The position numbers were made by a program, and so were the translations under genes. The notes under the pieces are model-generated. The model searched no databases and had not been told where the DNA came from. It was given only the letters and a program-made list of their open reading frames with translations. From Bacteroidia bacterium (GTDB lineage Bacteria; Bacteroidota; Bacteroidia; Flavobacteriales_D; Sanyastnellaceae), in contig JAUICJ010000008.1 in assembly GCA_030427925.1 (NCBI GenBank), positions 1-64,000 of the forward strand: a DNA stretch of 64,000 bases, in the 5' to 3' direction. The first letter of the stretch is position 1. Every line of letters starts with the position of its first letter. Below are positions 1-8,353 of the stretch, in pieces.

Positions 1-720
1 ATGATGATCGCCTACACCATGGACCAAGACGCCAGCGGTGCGTTGGAGTTGGACGATGACATTGCGGCCTACTACGTGAACCTCGCAGGCATGCCCTCGA
101 TGTCGCTCGATGCGGACGGCAACCTGTACGTGACCTATTCAGCCGTCATGGAGACCTACAGCACCGGTGTGCAGAACTACCGCCACTTGCACCTCGTTCA
201 TTCGACGGATGGAGGGGTAACCTGGAACACGGAAACGCCTTGCAATCTGACGCCGGACCTGGACTTTGACGGCTTCGAGTCGGTATTTGGCTCGTTGGCG
301 CCGCGTGCGGTGAATGGGCACTTGGATTTGGTTTACCAGCGCGATTATGAACCCGGACTGCACGTTCGTGGTGACGAAGACCCCATTGACATCAACGACA
401 TCGTGCATATGCGGGTGCCGATTGCGGACCTCGGCGATTGCGTGGACATCACCTATGAAGGTGTGAACGTGGACGAACTCATTGCCGAAGAGGACGTTTG
501 GATGTACCCGAACCCGGCTTCGGATGTGGTGGAGTTGATCGTGCATCGTAGTGGAGCCCACACCGTGCAACTGATGAACGCGACGGGCCAGGTCATCCGC
601 TCGTTCCAAACCGCCGACATGGTGGTGCGGTTCGACGTGTCGGATTTGGCGTCGGGCCTGTACTTCGTGGAGGTTTCGCAAGGAAATGCGAGCCGCACGG
701 TGCGCTTGGCGATTCGCTGA
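1..720 (+). CDS. Secreted protein, C-terminal part, with T9SS type A sorting domain
   Basis: The reading frame is open from the first base of the window, so the true N-terminus lies outside it and the ATG at position 1 need not be the start. The middle holds an Asp-box-like motif (STDGGVTW, around residue 68) of the kind found on sialidase/BNR beta-propeller blades. The last ~75 residues begin with YPNPASD and end in VRLAIR, with the segment LASGLYFVEV between them, which is the layout of the type IX secretion C-terminal sorting domain of Bacteroidota. I infer export across the outer membrane by T9SS and release or anchoring at the cell surface. The substrate or enzymatic activity, if any, cannot be told from this fragment. 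Confidence 0.8.
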   Translation: MMIAYTMDQDASGALELDDDIAAYYVNLAGMPSMSLDADGNLYVTYSAVMETYSTGVQNYRHLHLVHSTDGGVTWNTETPCNLTPDLDFDGFESVFGSLAPRAVNGHLDLVYQRDYEPGLHVRGDEDPIDINDIVHMRVPIADLGDCVDITYEGVNVDELIAEEDVWMYPNPASDVVELIVHRSGAHTVQLMNATGQVIRSFQTADMVVRFDVSDLASGLYFVEVSQGNASRTVRLAIR

Positions 721-787
721 GGAAACTGATTTGGAATCAAACGGCCTGTCGTGCGAGCGGCGGGCCGTTTGTGTTTCATTGGAGGCG

Positions 788-799
788 TAAATTTGCAGC
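788..799 (+). promoter_or_regulatory. cinA promoter, -7 element next to the start
   Basis: TAAATTTGC at 788-796 matches the Bacteroidota -7 consensus TAnnTTTG exactly and ends four bases before the GTG at 800. Transcription should begin at or within a base or two of the start codon. A GGAGG at 781-785 lies upstream of the predicted transcript and would not serve as a ribosome binding site. Confidence 0.7.
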
Positions 800-2071
800 G
801 TGAACGTGGAAATCATTACCGTCGGGGACGAGCTGCTTTTGGGCCAAACCACCGACACCAACTCCGCTTGGATGGGGCTGGAGCTGGCTCGAAGCGGCTT
901 TTCCGTCAGCCACAAGGCGGTCATTTCGGATGAGCCGATGCACTTGTGCGATGCGCTGGACGCAGCCTTGGGTCGCTGCCGAGTCGTGCTGGTGACGGGG
1001 GGCTTGGGGCCGACGTTGGACGACCGAACGAAACCGACGCTTGCGGATTACTTCGGCGTTCCGCTGAAATTGCACGAGCCGACCTTAAAGGCTGTGCGCG
1101 CTTACTTCGATCGGCGCGGGCTGCCGTTCCTCGAGACGAACCGACTGCAGGCCGAACTTCCGGATGGGCCGGGCACGGCGATTTTGCCGAATCCCTTGGG
1201 AACCGCACAAGGCATGTGGTTTGAGCGGGATGATTCGGTGGTGGTGAGCATGCCGGGTGTGCCCCATGAAATGAAGGGGTTGATGACCAACGAGGTGATT
1301 CCGCGTTTGATGGAGCGATTTGAGCGGCCGTTTCGGTATCACCGAACCGTGCTGTGCTTCGGTCGCGGGGAGTCGTATTTGAGCCAGCAATTGGGCGATT
1401 GGGAGGCGGGGCTTCAAGAACGCGGGGTGGGCTTGGCGTACTTGCCTTCGTTCGGGCAAGTGCGGGTTCGGTTGAGCGCCGTGGGGTCGGATGAGGCGGC
1501 GGTGCGCGCTTTGGTGGACGGTTGCGTGGAGGAGGCGGCCGTGCTGCTTGCCCCGTATGTGGCGTCTACGCGGTGGGAACAGGCTTCCGAGGGGCTGGGT
1601 GCGGCACTGAGCGAGTCCGGACTTCAGCTGGCCGTGGCCGAGTCGTTCACGGGGGGCGCCATCGCAGCGGCCCTGACGAGCGTCCCCGGGGCGTCGACTT
1701 GGTTCCGGGGCGGGGTCGTGGCGTATTCAGAAGCCGTCAAAGAATCGCAGTTGGGGGTTCCTGCCGCCGTGTTGAAGGAACACACGGCAGTCAGTGCACC
1801 GGTCGCCGAGGCCATGGCGCTTGGCGTCCGGGAGCGCCTCGGGGCGGACTGGTCCGTGGCCACCACCGGTTACGCCGGCCCGGGAACCACCCCCGAAATC
1901 GGAACCGCCTTCATCTCCGTCGCGGGCCCGTCGGGCTCCACCACCACCAAGGAATTCCACTGGGGCCGTTCCCGTGATGTCAACATCCAGCGCGGCGTCA
2001 CGGAGGCGCTGCACTTGATTTGGTCCCAATTGCGGGAAGCAAACGAGGATTGTCAAAAAAAGGTTGTTTGA
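800..2071 (+). CDS. cinA: CinA family nicotinamide-nucleotide amidohydrolase / competence-damage protein
   Basis: A 423-residue protein with the two CinA domains. The N-terminal MoaB/Mog-like domain (about residues 1-170) starts IITVGDELLLGQTTDTNS and contains VTGGLGPTLDD. The C-terminal PncC-like domain (about 265-415) contains AVAESFTGG and TGYAGPGTTPEIGTA. PncC domains deamidate nicotinamide mononucleotide for NAD recycling; in the family motif ESCTGG the Cys is Phe here, while the Ser and TGG remain. The GTG start at 800 is chosen because the family motif begins at residue 3 and a -7 promoter element abuts it. It is probably monocistronic, because rpmB downstream has its own promoter inside the last codons of cinA. 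Confidence 0.93.
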   Translation: MNVEIITVGDELLLGQTTDTNSAWMGLELARSGFSVSHKAVISDEPMHLCDALDAALGRCRVVLVTGGLGPTLDDRTKPTLADYFGVPLKLHEPTLKAVRAYFDRRGLPFLETNRLQAELPDGPGTAILPNPLGTAQGMWFERDDSVVVSMPGVPHEMKGLMTNEVIPRLMERFERPFRYHRTVLCFGRGESYLSQQLGDWEAGLQERGVGLAYLPSFGQVRVRLSAVGSDEAAVRALVDGCVEEAAVLLAPYVASTRWEQASEGLGAALSESGLQLAVAESFTGGAIAAALTSVPGASTWFRGGVVAYSEAVKESQLGVPAAVLKEHTAVSAPVAEAMALGVRERLGADWSVATTGYAGPGTTPEIGTAFISVAGPSGSTTTKEFHWGRSRDVNIQRGVTEALHLIWSQLREANEDCQKKVV

Positions 2072-2104
2072 AACCGAATTCTGTCGTTTCTTTGCGCTCC
2101 CTAA
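2067..2104 (+). promoter_or_regulatory. rpmB promoter region sharing a 16-mer with the tRNA-His promoter
   Basis: TTTG at 2067-2070 is a possible -33 element, and TTTCTTTGC at 2087-2095 is a one-mismatch -7 element. The stretch TCTTTGCGCTCCCTAA (2089-2104) is identical to bases 30462-30477 upstream of the tRNA-His gene. This suggests a common initiation region for translation-machinery genes. Confidence 0.5.
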
Positions 2105-2115
2105 AAAGAGAAGCT

Positions 2116-2358
2116 ATGAGCCGCGTTTGTCAACTCACCGGGAAGAAAGTGATGGTCGGAAACAACGTTTCCCACTCGAATCGCAAGACCAAGCGTCGTT
2201 TCTACCCGAACCTGCAAAAGAAGCGCTTCTTCGTGGAAGAAGATGGATCGTGGGTGACCCTGCGGGTCTCTGCCTCTGCCATCCGCACGATCAACCGACT
2301 CGGCGTGAAGGCCGCCATGGCTCAAGCCAAGGATAAAGGCATCTTCATCGAGAAGTGA
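2116..2358 (+). CDS. rpmB: 50S ribosomal protein bL28
   Basis: An 80-residue basic protein starting MSRVCQLTGKK and containing GNNVSHSNRKTKRRFYPN, the typical N-terminal half of bacterial L28, at the usual family length. It is a structural component of the large ribosomal subunit. The ATG at 2116 is the only start that gives the conserved N-terminus. A strong terminator follows directly. In many Bacteroidota rpmB is followed by rpmG and a DUF4295 gene; here neither follows. Confidence 0.97.
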   Translation: MSRVCQLTGKKVMVGNNVSHSNRKTKRRFYPNLQKKRFFVEEDGSWVTLRVSASAIRTINRLGVKAAMAQAKDKGIFIEK

Positions 2359-2383
2359 TTTCCCTGCGCGTTTTTCGCGCTAT

Positions 2384-2421
2384 AAAAAAGGCCACCCGAC
2401 GAAACCGGGTGGCCTTTTTTT
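2384..2421. terminator. Bidirectional rho-independent terminator between rpmB and the SPFH gene
   Basis: An A-run, then GGCCACCCG, a short loop, CGGGTGGCC and a T-run form a long GC-rich hairpin flanked by A and T tracts. It can terminate both the rightward rpmB transcript and the leftward SPFH operon. Confidence 0.9.
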
Positions 2422-2436
2422 GTCTCCTCAAGTCCC

Positions 2437-3270
2437 TCAGTTACCCCCGAGGATCAAGGGCAATCCATCGTCGCCCGATCCGATGACGATGACCTTCGCG
2501 TTGGTGCTGCTAGCCAGTTCGGCCGTGGCTTCGATGCCCTTCCACTTCAGCAACTCCTCGCTGATTCCGGAAGACACGATTTCTTGAAAGTCCCGGATGC
2601 CTTCCGCCTCGATGCGTTTCCGCGCCGCTTCCTTGGATGCTTTCTCGATGCGGAATTCGTATTCCAGCGATTCCTGCTCCTGTTGGAGTTTGCGCTCGAT
2701 GGCTTCCTCGAGGGTTCGCGGCAAGCGGATGTTGCGGATGAGGACGTCATTGAGCTGGATGTAGTTGTTCCCCAATTTGTCGCTCAGTTCCCGCTCGATT
2801 TCCAATTGAATTTCTTCGCGCTTCGTCGTGTTGAATTCCTCGGGCAGGTACTTGGCGATGACTTCGCGCGCCACGGAACGAATCGCTGGCGTGATGACCT
2901 TTTCCTCGTAATTGCGGCCGCGTTCGATTTCAAGTTTCGCAAGTGAGGCCAAATTCGGCTGGTAGAAAATCGTCATGTCCATCTCGATCTTCAGCAAGTT
3001 CGAGCTCAGTACGCTGAGGTTTTCCATCCGCTCCTTTTGGCGAATTTCATATTCATAGACCTTGTTCCAAGGCGCTTTGAAGTGAAAACCGGACATCATC
3101 GGGGCTTCGGTGGTATCGACGCCGCCACCGAAGGTGTGGAACACGAGCCCCGCGTATCCACTCGGAATGGTGACGGTCAAGGTGTTCCAAAAAATCAAGA
3201 CGGGCAGCAGTACGACGAGGGCGACCAACAGGCCACGGAACCGTCCGTTCAGTTGAGGTTGTACATTCAT
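2437..3270 (-). CDS. Prohibitin-family (SPFH domain) membrane protein
   Basis: A 277-residue protein with one N-terminal transmembrane segment (about residues 13-35), then an SPFH/band-7 domain (about 30-200, with VTIPSGYAGLVFHTFGGGV near its start). A charged alpha-helical region follows (about 195-240, with KASKEAARKRIEAEG), which in this family mediates oligomerisation. The family forms membrane rings or microdomains and often affects membrane protease access; a specific partner is not visible here. The start at 3270 is supported by a -7 element (CGAAGCTA on the plus strand, 3275-3282) four bases upstream. It is the last gene of the minus-strand run and can be transcribed on its own. Confidence 0.85.
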   Translation of the reverse strand: MNVQPQLNGRFRGLLVALVVLLPVLIFWNTLTVTIPSGYAGLVFHTFGGGVDTTEAPMMSGFHFKAPWNKVYEYEIRQKERMENLSVLSSNLLKIEMDMTIFYQPNLASLAKLEIERGRNYEEKVITPAIRSVAREVIAKYLPEEFNTTKREEIQLEIERELSDKLGNNYIQLNDVLIRNIRLPRTLEEAIERKLQQEQESLEYEFRIEKASKEAARKRIEAEGIRDFQEIVSSGISEELLKWKGIEATAELASSTNAKVIVIGSGDDGLPLILGGN

Positions 3271-3320
3271 GACTCGAAGCTACGGCGGTTTGGCCCAACC
3301 CCCGTTGCGGCGAATCGCCT

Positions 3321-5435
3321 TCAGTAACCGACGGTGCGCCGGCGGAACACCCACTCCACGGCCAGGAGCCCAACGAGCAGCCACAGCAGCCAAGGGAGTT
3401 CCACCGCATCGCGCAGCTGCACCTCCTCGTAGCGGAGCGGTTGTGCGCCGCGCTGCTCAATGAGCGCATCCACAAGGGCCTCGGGCGCAACGTCTTCAAC
3501 GGATCCGAGGAACGACCCGCCCGTGCGCTCAGCCAACCGCAGGAGCAAGCCGTGATTTGCCCGATCGGCGGTGTATTCCAAGGCCGACGCTTCCACCGCG
3601 ACCTCTCCCTGTGTGGTCAGCAATTCGCCTTCCAACGAGGTTGTGGCTTCCCAGGTGTACAAGCCCGCGGGCAGCCGCCCCCAATCCAACCGGTAACGTC
3701 CGCCATCCTCGATGAAGGTGCCCGTCAGCTCATTGCCTTCGGGCGTGGTCAAGGTCATTTCCACGCGCGCTCCATCCAAGGGATTCAACGCGGCATCGTA
3801 CACTTCTGCCGAAGCGATGAAGGGCGCATCGGATGCGAGTCGCATGGGCGCGTTGAGCCGGAATCGGCGCACGTCAGAACGGGAAGTCAACAATTGGATC
3901 GTCGAAGTCACCCAAGCGGTCAGGGCAGGGGCATGTTCATCCAGAAGTCCTTCGCTCATGCGCCAGCGCCAGTAGCCCGAACCGACGGAAAACGCCCAGC
4001 GGCGTTCACCCGCCACGTTGCGGAAGGCCATCAACGGCGTGTCCGAGACCAAATCGCCAAGCCGAACTTGCAGTGCAGGACTCCAGGCCTGGGACAGCTC
4101 CCACTCGCCAAGCGGCGCGACGAGGGGCGGATCCAAGCGGAAGGCCCATTGAGCGGCTTCGGGCCATTGGAACAGGGTGAACCCTTCCGTGGGCGCACCG
4201 AAGGGGCGGTGGGTCATCCCCCGCGAGGTGAAGGACGCGCCGAGGCTCAAGTTGGAGAATGCCTGAAGCGAGGCCGCGTCCGTGCCCAGCCACCAAACCG
4301 GTGCCGAAGCGCCAACGAGGTCCTCGACCCATGCCGATTCGGTGTTCAAGTCGTGGGCGATGATGAGGTCGGCTTCGTCGAGGTGCGCTTTCCAGTCGGG
4401 GTGAGGGAGGCGTTCGTAGTGCACGTGGACGTCGTAGGCCTCCTGGGCCGCAAGGGCGGAGATGAGCCAGCCGAGGTCGGGATGTGGCGCTCGGGCTGCG
4501 ATGGCGACGGATTTTTGGCGCTCCAAAACGTCTACGTAAATCACGGCGCGGTTGTTGGCGATGACGCGTTCGTCCGAGCCGATGGCGCACGCGATTTCGT
4601 AGCGTTGCGTGCCCACGCGGGAGGCGTCGAGGAGCCAAGAGAGGCGCGTCACGGATTCAGAGGCGCTGGGAGTCCAGGTTTCCCGTGCGATGATTTGGCC
4701 TGCATGCTCGACCGTGATTTCCACGGGAACCGGCGACTCCCCGCGGAATCCCACCACGGCTTCAAGCGGAAACCGGTTGCCCAAATACGCCACGCGGTTG
4801 CACGCCACTTCGCCCACCCAGCGGTCCGCGCGATTCGTCGTGTCGCCCACGCCCACCGTCCACATCGGCACTCCAGCCAGTCCTTCGGCCCCGTATTCCG
4901 GATCAACGCCGCGATTCACCCGCCCATCCGAGAGTAGCACCATCCCCTTCACGTTGCGGTGCGCAAACCGGTCCTTTACCGCCTCCAAGGCCGCGCCGAG
5001 GTCGGTCTCTTCTCCCGACCAATTCAAGTCACCCGCCACGGGCACGGCCTCGCCGGAGAAGCGCAGTACCGCGGCCTCTACGTCGCGTGCTTCGAACGCG
5101 GCTTGCATGCCATCCGTCCACGACTGAAGCGCAGCAGCAACCTGTGCCGAATCCCCGTCCAACGTCATGGACCGGCTGTCGTCCACGAGCACGACCGCAA
5201 CGGGCCGCTCAATTTCTTCGGTGATTTGTCGAAGCAAAGGAGCTAAAAGCAGCACGCCGATGACCGTAAGCGTCGCAAAGCGCACCGCTCCCAAGGCCCA
5301 CCGACCGCTCCGCCGCAAGCCGCCTTCGCTGTGGTACACCCGGTACAAGGCCCACGCCGCCAACGCCGCACCCGCAGCCACTCCGGCCACTGCCCAGCCT
5401 CCGGCCTCCAAGACCCAGTCCGCGTTCAACATCAC
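3321..5435 (-). CDS. Von Willebrand factor A domain membrane protein
   Basis: A 704-residue protein. Two N-terminal hydrophobic segments (about residues 10-32 and 50-68) are followed by a VWA domain with the metal-ion motif DDSRSM (85-90) and LLSDG near residue 170. A long periplasmic-type region of beta-sandwich character comes next, and a C-terminal hydrophobic segment (LPWLLWLLVGLLAVEWVF) is followed by RRR. The layout resembles BatA-like or glutamine-amidotransferase-like Bacteroidota membrane proteins that may present the VWA domain outside the cytoplasm. The stop of fabG is 7 bases upstream, so it is probably co-transcribed. An ATG one codon later is an equal start candidate. The function is unknown beyond a metal-dependent binding domain. 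Confidence 0.75.
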   Translation of the reverse strand: MMLNADWVLEAGGWAVAGVAAGAALAAWALYRVYHSEGGLRRSGRWALGAVRFATLTVIGVLLLAPLLRQITEEIERPVAVVLVDDSRSMTLDGDSAQVAAALQSWTDGMQAAFEARDVEAAVLRFSGEAVPVAGDLNWSGEETDLGAALEAVKDRFAHRNVKGMVLLSDGRVNRGVDPEYGAEGLAGVPMWTVGVGDTTNRADRWVGEVACNRVAYLGNRFPLEAVVGFRGESPVPVEITVEHAGQIIARETWTPSASESVTRLSWLLDASRVGTQRYEIACAIGSDERVIANNRAVIYVDVLERQKSVAIAARAPHPDLGWLISALAAQEAYDVHVHYERLPHPDWKAHLDEADLIIAHDLNTESAWVEDLVGASAPVWWLGTDAASLQAFSNLSLGASFTSRGMTHRPFGAPTEGFTLFQWPEAAQWAFRLDPPLVAPLGEWELSQAWSPALQVRLGDLVSDTPLMAFRNVAGERRWAFSVGSGYWRWRMSEGLLDEHAPALTAWVTSTIQLLTSRSDVRRFRLNAPMRLASDAPFIASAEVYDAALNPLDGARVEMTLTTPEGNELTGTFIEDGGRYRLDWGRLPAGLYTWEATTSLEGELLTTQGEVAVEASALEYTADRANHGLLLRLAERTGGSFLGSVEDVAPEALVDALIEQRGAQPLRYEEVQLRDAVELPWLLWLLVGLLAVEWVFRRRTVGY

Positions 5436-5442
5436 CTGCCGC

Positions 5443-6189
5443 TTACGCCGTGATCATTCCGCCGTCCACGTTCAGGGTTTGGCCGGTGATGTACGCGCTC
5501 ATGTCGCTGCCGAGGAAGACGCACAGGTTCGCCACGTCGTCGGGCGTGCCGCCGCGCTTCAACGGAATGGCGTCCCGCCAACCCTGAACCGTCGCTTCGT
5601 CGAGCTGAGCGGTCATTTCGGTTTCGATGAATCCGGGAGCGATGGCGTTGCAGCGGATGTTGCGCGAGCCGAGTTCGAGCGCCACGGATTTCGTGAATCC
5701 GAGGATGCCCGCCTTCGAAGCGGCGTAATTCGCTTGGCCCGCGTTGCCCTGGACGCCAACGACGGAGCTGACGTTGATGATGCTCCCGCTGCGCGCTTTC
5801 AAGAACGTCCGCAACACCGCCTTCGTCAACGCGAAGCAGGACTTTAAGTTCACGTCGATGACGCGGTCCCATTGCTCTTCGGTCATGCGCATCAGCAGGG
5901 TGTCGTCCGTGATGCCCGCGTTGTTCACCACGATGTCAATGGTGCCGAATTCCTTCACCACTTCCGCCACGAGTTGTTCGGCCTCAGCGACCTTCGAGGC
6001 ATCGGATTTGAAGCCCTTCGCAACGCCGCCACCCGCAGTCAATTCCTGTTCCAAGGCTGCGGCCTTCTCCGCCGAGCTGTGGTAGGTGAAGGCGACTTTC
6101 GCGCCGTGTTGGACGAAGTGGGTGGCGATCGCTTTGCCGATGCCGCGTGACGCGCCGGTAATGATGGCGACTTTTCCTTCTAAAAGCAT
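5443..6189 (-). CDS. fabG: 3-oxoacyl-[acyl-carrier-protein] reductase
   Basis: A 248-residue short-chain dehydrogenase that reduces beta-ketoacyl-ACP with NADPH in fatty acid elongation. Visible motifs are TGASRGIGKAIA (cofactor loop, about residues 11-22), NNAGI (about 87-91), the catalytic Ser in INVSSVVG, YAASK (Tyr and Lys, about 155-159), and IAPGFIETEM. The start MLLEGKVAIITG at 6189 fits the family; an in-frame upstream extension is rich in Arg and unlikely. It lies 25 bp after the CCG-domain gene in the same direction, so it is probably co-transcribed with the Fe-S module. Confidence 0.93.
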   Translation of the reverse strand: MLLEGKVAIITGASRGIGKAIATHFVQHGAKVAFTYHSSAEKAAALEQELTAGGGVAKGFKSDASKVAEAEQLVAEVVKEFGTIDIVVNNAGITDDTLLMRMTEEQWDRVIDVNLKSCFALTKAVLRTFLKARSGSIINVSSVVGVQGNAGQANYAASKAGILGFTKSVALELGSRNIRCNAIAPGFIETEMTAQLDEATVQGWRDAIPLKRGGTPDDVANLCVFLGSDMSAYITGQTLNVDGGMITA

Positions 6190-6214
6190 GAATGCGAGTT
6201 GTTTACTTGTTGAT

Positions 6215-7009
6215 TTAGACCAAATCCGCCGCCTCCGCAATGAGCTCCGCAATGTCCTTCACGACGATGTCCTCCCGCTCCGCGAGCTTCACGCCGTCGG
6301 TCATCATGGTGTTGCAGAATGGGCAGCCGGTGGCGACGACGTTGGCTCCGGTTTCGAGCACGTCGTCGGTGCGGGCGACGTTCACTTCGCGGTTGCCTTT
6401 TTCGGCGTCCTTGAACATCTGCGCTCCGCCCGCCCCGCAGCACATGGCGTTCTGCTTGCAGCGGCGCATTTCGATGAGTTCGGCATCGAGCTTCGCGATG
6501 ACTTCCCGAGGGGCGAGGTACTCGCCGTTTGCCCGACCGAGGTAGCACGGGTCGTGGAAGGTGATGCGCTTGCCTTTGAACGGCTGGCCGTCCGCCATGC
6601 GCAGTTTGCCTTGTTCAATCAGTTCGCGGATGAACTGCGTGTGGTGCATGACTTCATATTGACCGCCCAGTTCCGGGTATTCGTTCCGCAACGTGTTGAA
6701 GCAGTGGGGACAGCCGGTGATGATGCGCTGGATGCCGTATCCGTTGAGGACTTGGATGTTCATCGCGGCTTGCATTTGGAACAAAAACTCGTTCCCCGCA
6801 CGCCGCGCCGGATCCCCCGTGCACGACTCTTCCTGCCCGAGCACGGCGAACGACGTTCCGGACGCGTGCAAGATCTTCGCAATCGCTTTCGTGATGCGCT
6901 TCGCCCGGTCATCGAAACTGCCGGCGCAACCGACCCAAAACAGCACTTCGGGTGCCTTGCCTTCGGCCGTCATTTCGGCCATCGTTGGTACGTGGAATTC
7001 CGACATCAT
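6215..7009 (-). CDS. CCG-domain (cysteine-rich) Fe-S oxidoreductase subunit
   Basis: A 264-residue protein with two CCG (DUF224) domains, as found in heterodisulfide reductase subunit B, GlcF and LutA. The conserved cysteine patterns are VGCAGS, ESCTGDPARR and CPHCFNT in the first half, then DPCYLGR, MCCGAGG and TGCPFCNTMM in the second. In relatives these residues bind a special [4Fe-4S] centre that takes electrons from the partner ferredoxin-like subunit. The start codon overlaps the stop of the upstream membrane Fe-S gene (ATGA), which indicates tight coupling and a two-subunit complex. The physiological substrate is not known. Confidence 0.88.
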   Translation of the reverse strand: MMSEFHVPTMAEMTAEGKAPEVLFWVGCAGSFDDRAKRITKAIAKILHASGTSFAVLGQEESCTGDPARRAGNEFLFQMQAAMNIQVLNGYGIQRIITGCPHCFNTLRNEYPELGGQYEVMHHTQFIRELIEQGKLRMADGQPFKGKRITFHDPCYLGRANGEYLAPREVIAKLDAELIEMRRCKQNAMCCGAGGAQMFKDAEKGNREVNVARTDDVLETGANVVATGCPFCNTMMTDGVKLAEREDIVVKDIAELIAEAADLV

Positions 7010-8313
7010 TCAGTGATCCAATTGGCGCGGTTCGCGGCCGGGAAGGCCCACGGCGCACCGTTGTTTTCGACGTTGTTGAACATGGCCGTGAGCGATTCCG
7101 GCGACTTGCTTTCCTCCATGATGAGGTTGCGGCGCATGTCGAGCAGGATGCCCATCGGGCTGATGAGGATGGGACAGGCTTGGATGCAGGCCTGGCAGCT
7201 GGTGCAAGCCCAAATCTCTTCCTCGGTAATCCGCGCAGTCAGCGGCGTGCCCCCTTCGGCTTCTGCCCCCTCTTTCTGCTTGATGCCCGCGAGTTCTTCG
7301 GCCCGGTCGCGCACGTCCATCATCACCTTCCGTGGGGAGAGCAACTTGCCGGTTTGGTTCGCGGGGCATGCACTGGTGCAGCGGCCGCACTCCGTGCAGG
7401 AATAAGCTTCGAGGATTTGCTTCCAGCTCAAATCCGTCACGTCCTTCACTCCAAATGTCTCGGGCGGTGCCGCGTCCGCCGGCGGTGCGGCATACGGGTC
7501 GGCCGTCGGGTCCATCATCAACTGCACCTCCTTGGTCACCGCGTCCATGTTGGGCATCGTGCCCGGTCCAGCGAGGTTGGCAAAGTACGTGTTGGGAAAG
7601 GCGAGCAGGATGTGGAAGTGCTTCGAATACGTAACGTAGACCAAGAACGCGAGCACCCCGGTGATGTGGAACCACCACATGCCGCGCTCCACCGCGACCA
7701 AGCCGCCATCCGACAGCCCGGCGTACAAGGGCTGCAGCCACTGGCTGATCGGAAAGGCACCCGCCTGTGGGTAGTGGGCATCCCCGCGCACTTGCAGCAG
7801 AGCATCGGCCGCGTTCATGCTCAAGAAGGCGAACATCAAGGCGATTTCTGCAACGAGGATGAGGTTGGCGTCCAAGGAGGGCCATCCTTTGAGTTCGCTG
7901 GATCGAAACCGCGCGATGGCGAGGACGTTGCGTCGGATGAGGAACACCACGCAAGCGAACAGGACCAAGAAGGCCAGGATCTCAAACGCCGCAATGAGTC
8001 CGTCGTACCCGGGAATGCCGCGGAACACGCGGTGGCTTCCGGTCAGTCCGTCCACAACGATTTCCAGCATTTCAAGGTTGATGACCACGAATCCGATGTA
8101 AATCAGGATGTGGAGGATGCCCGCGACGGGTCGGGCCGTCATTTTGCCTTGGCCCAGGGCGACGCGGGCCATGGTTTTCCAGCGAAGCGGGGTTTGGTCC
8201 GAAAAATCAGCATCCCGTCCGAGGCCAATGGCCTTTCGAACGAAACGAATCCGCTTTGCGAACAACGTGATCGCAACAACGAGCAACAGGGCGAACAACA
8301 CGATACTCAACAT
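7006..8313 (-). CDS. Membrane-anchored 4Fe-4S dicluster electron-transfer protein
   Basis: A 435-residue protein that joins an integral membrane part to a ferredoxin part. It has about five hydrophobic segments between residues 1 and 240, with histidines that could hold haem as in NarI-like subunits. The soluble domain (about 290-400) carries two clusters: CTECGRCTSACPANQTGK and CTSCQACIQACPI. With the downstream CCG protein it resembles HdrE/HdrD-like or GlcF-like respiratory modules that pass electrons between a thiol or carbon substrate and the quinone pool. It starts 40 bp after the MCE gene, within the same minus-strand run. Confidence 0.85.
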   Translation of the reverse strand: MLSIVLFALLLVVAITLFAKRIRFVRKAIGLGRDADFSDQTPLRWKTMARVALGQGKMTARPVAGILHILIYIGFVVINLEMLEIVVDGLTGSHRVFRGIPGYDGLIAAFEILAFLVLFACVVFLIRRNVLAIARFRSSELKGWPSLDANLILVAEIALMFAFLSMNAADALLQVRGDAHYPQAGAFPISQWLQPLYAGLSDGGLVAVERGMWWFHITGVLAFLVYVTYSKHFHILLAFPNTYFANLAGPGTMPNMDAVTKEVQLMMDPTADPYAAPPADAAPPETFGVKDVTDLSWKQILEAYSCTECGRCTSACPANQTGKLLSPRKVMMDVRDRAEELAGIKQKEGAEAEGGTPLTARITEEEIWACTSCQACIQACPILISPMGILLDMRRNLIMEESKSPESLTAMFNNVENNGAPWAFPAANRANWITE

Positions 8314-8353
8314 CGGTGGAGCGTTTCAGGGTTCTACATGGAGCGGCAACCGC

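Noticed and set aside
781-785. GGAGG as Shine-Dalgarno site for cinA
   Set aside because: It lies 14 bases before the GTG and upstream of the -7 promoter element, so it would not be in the mRNA.
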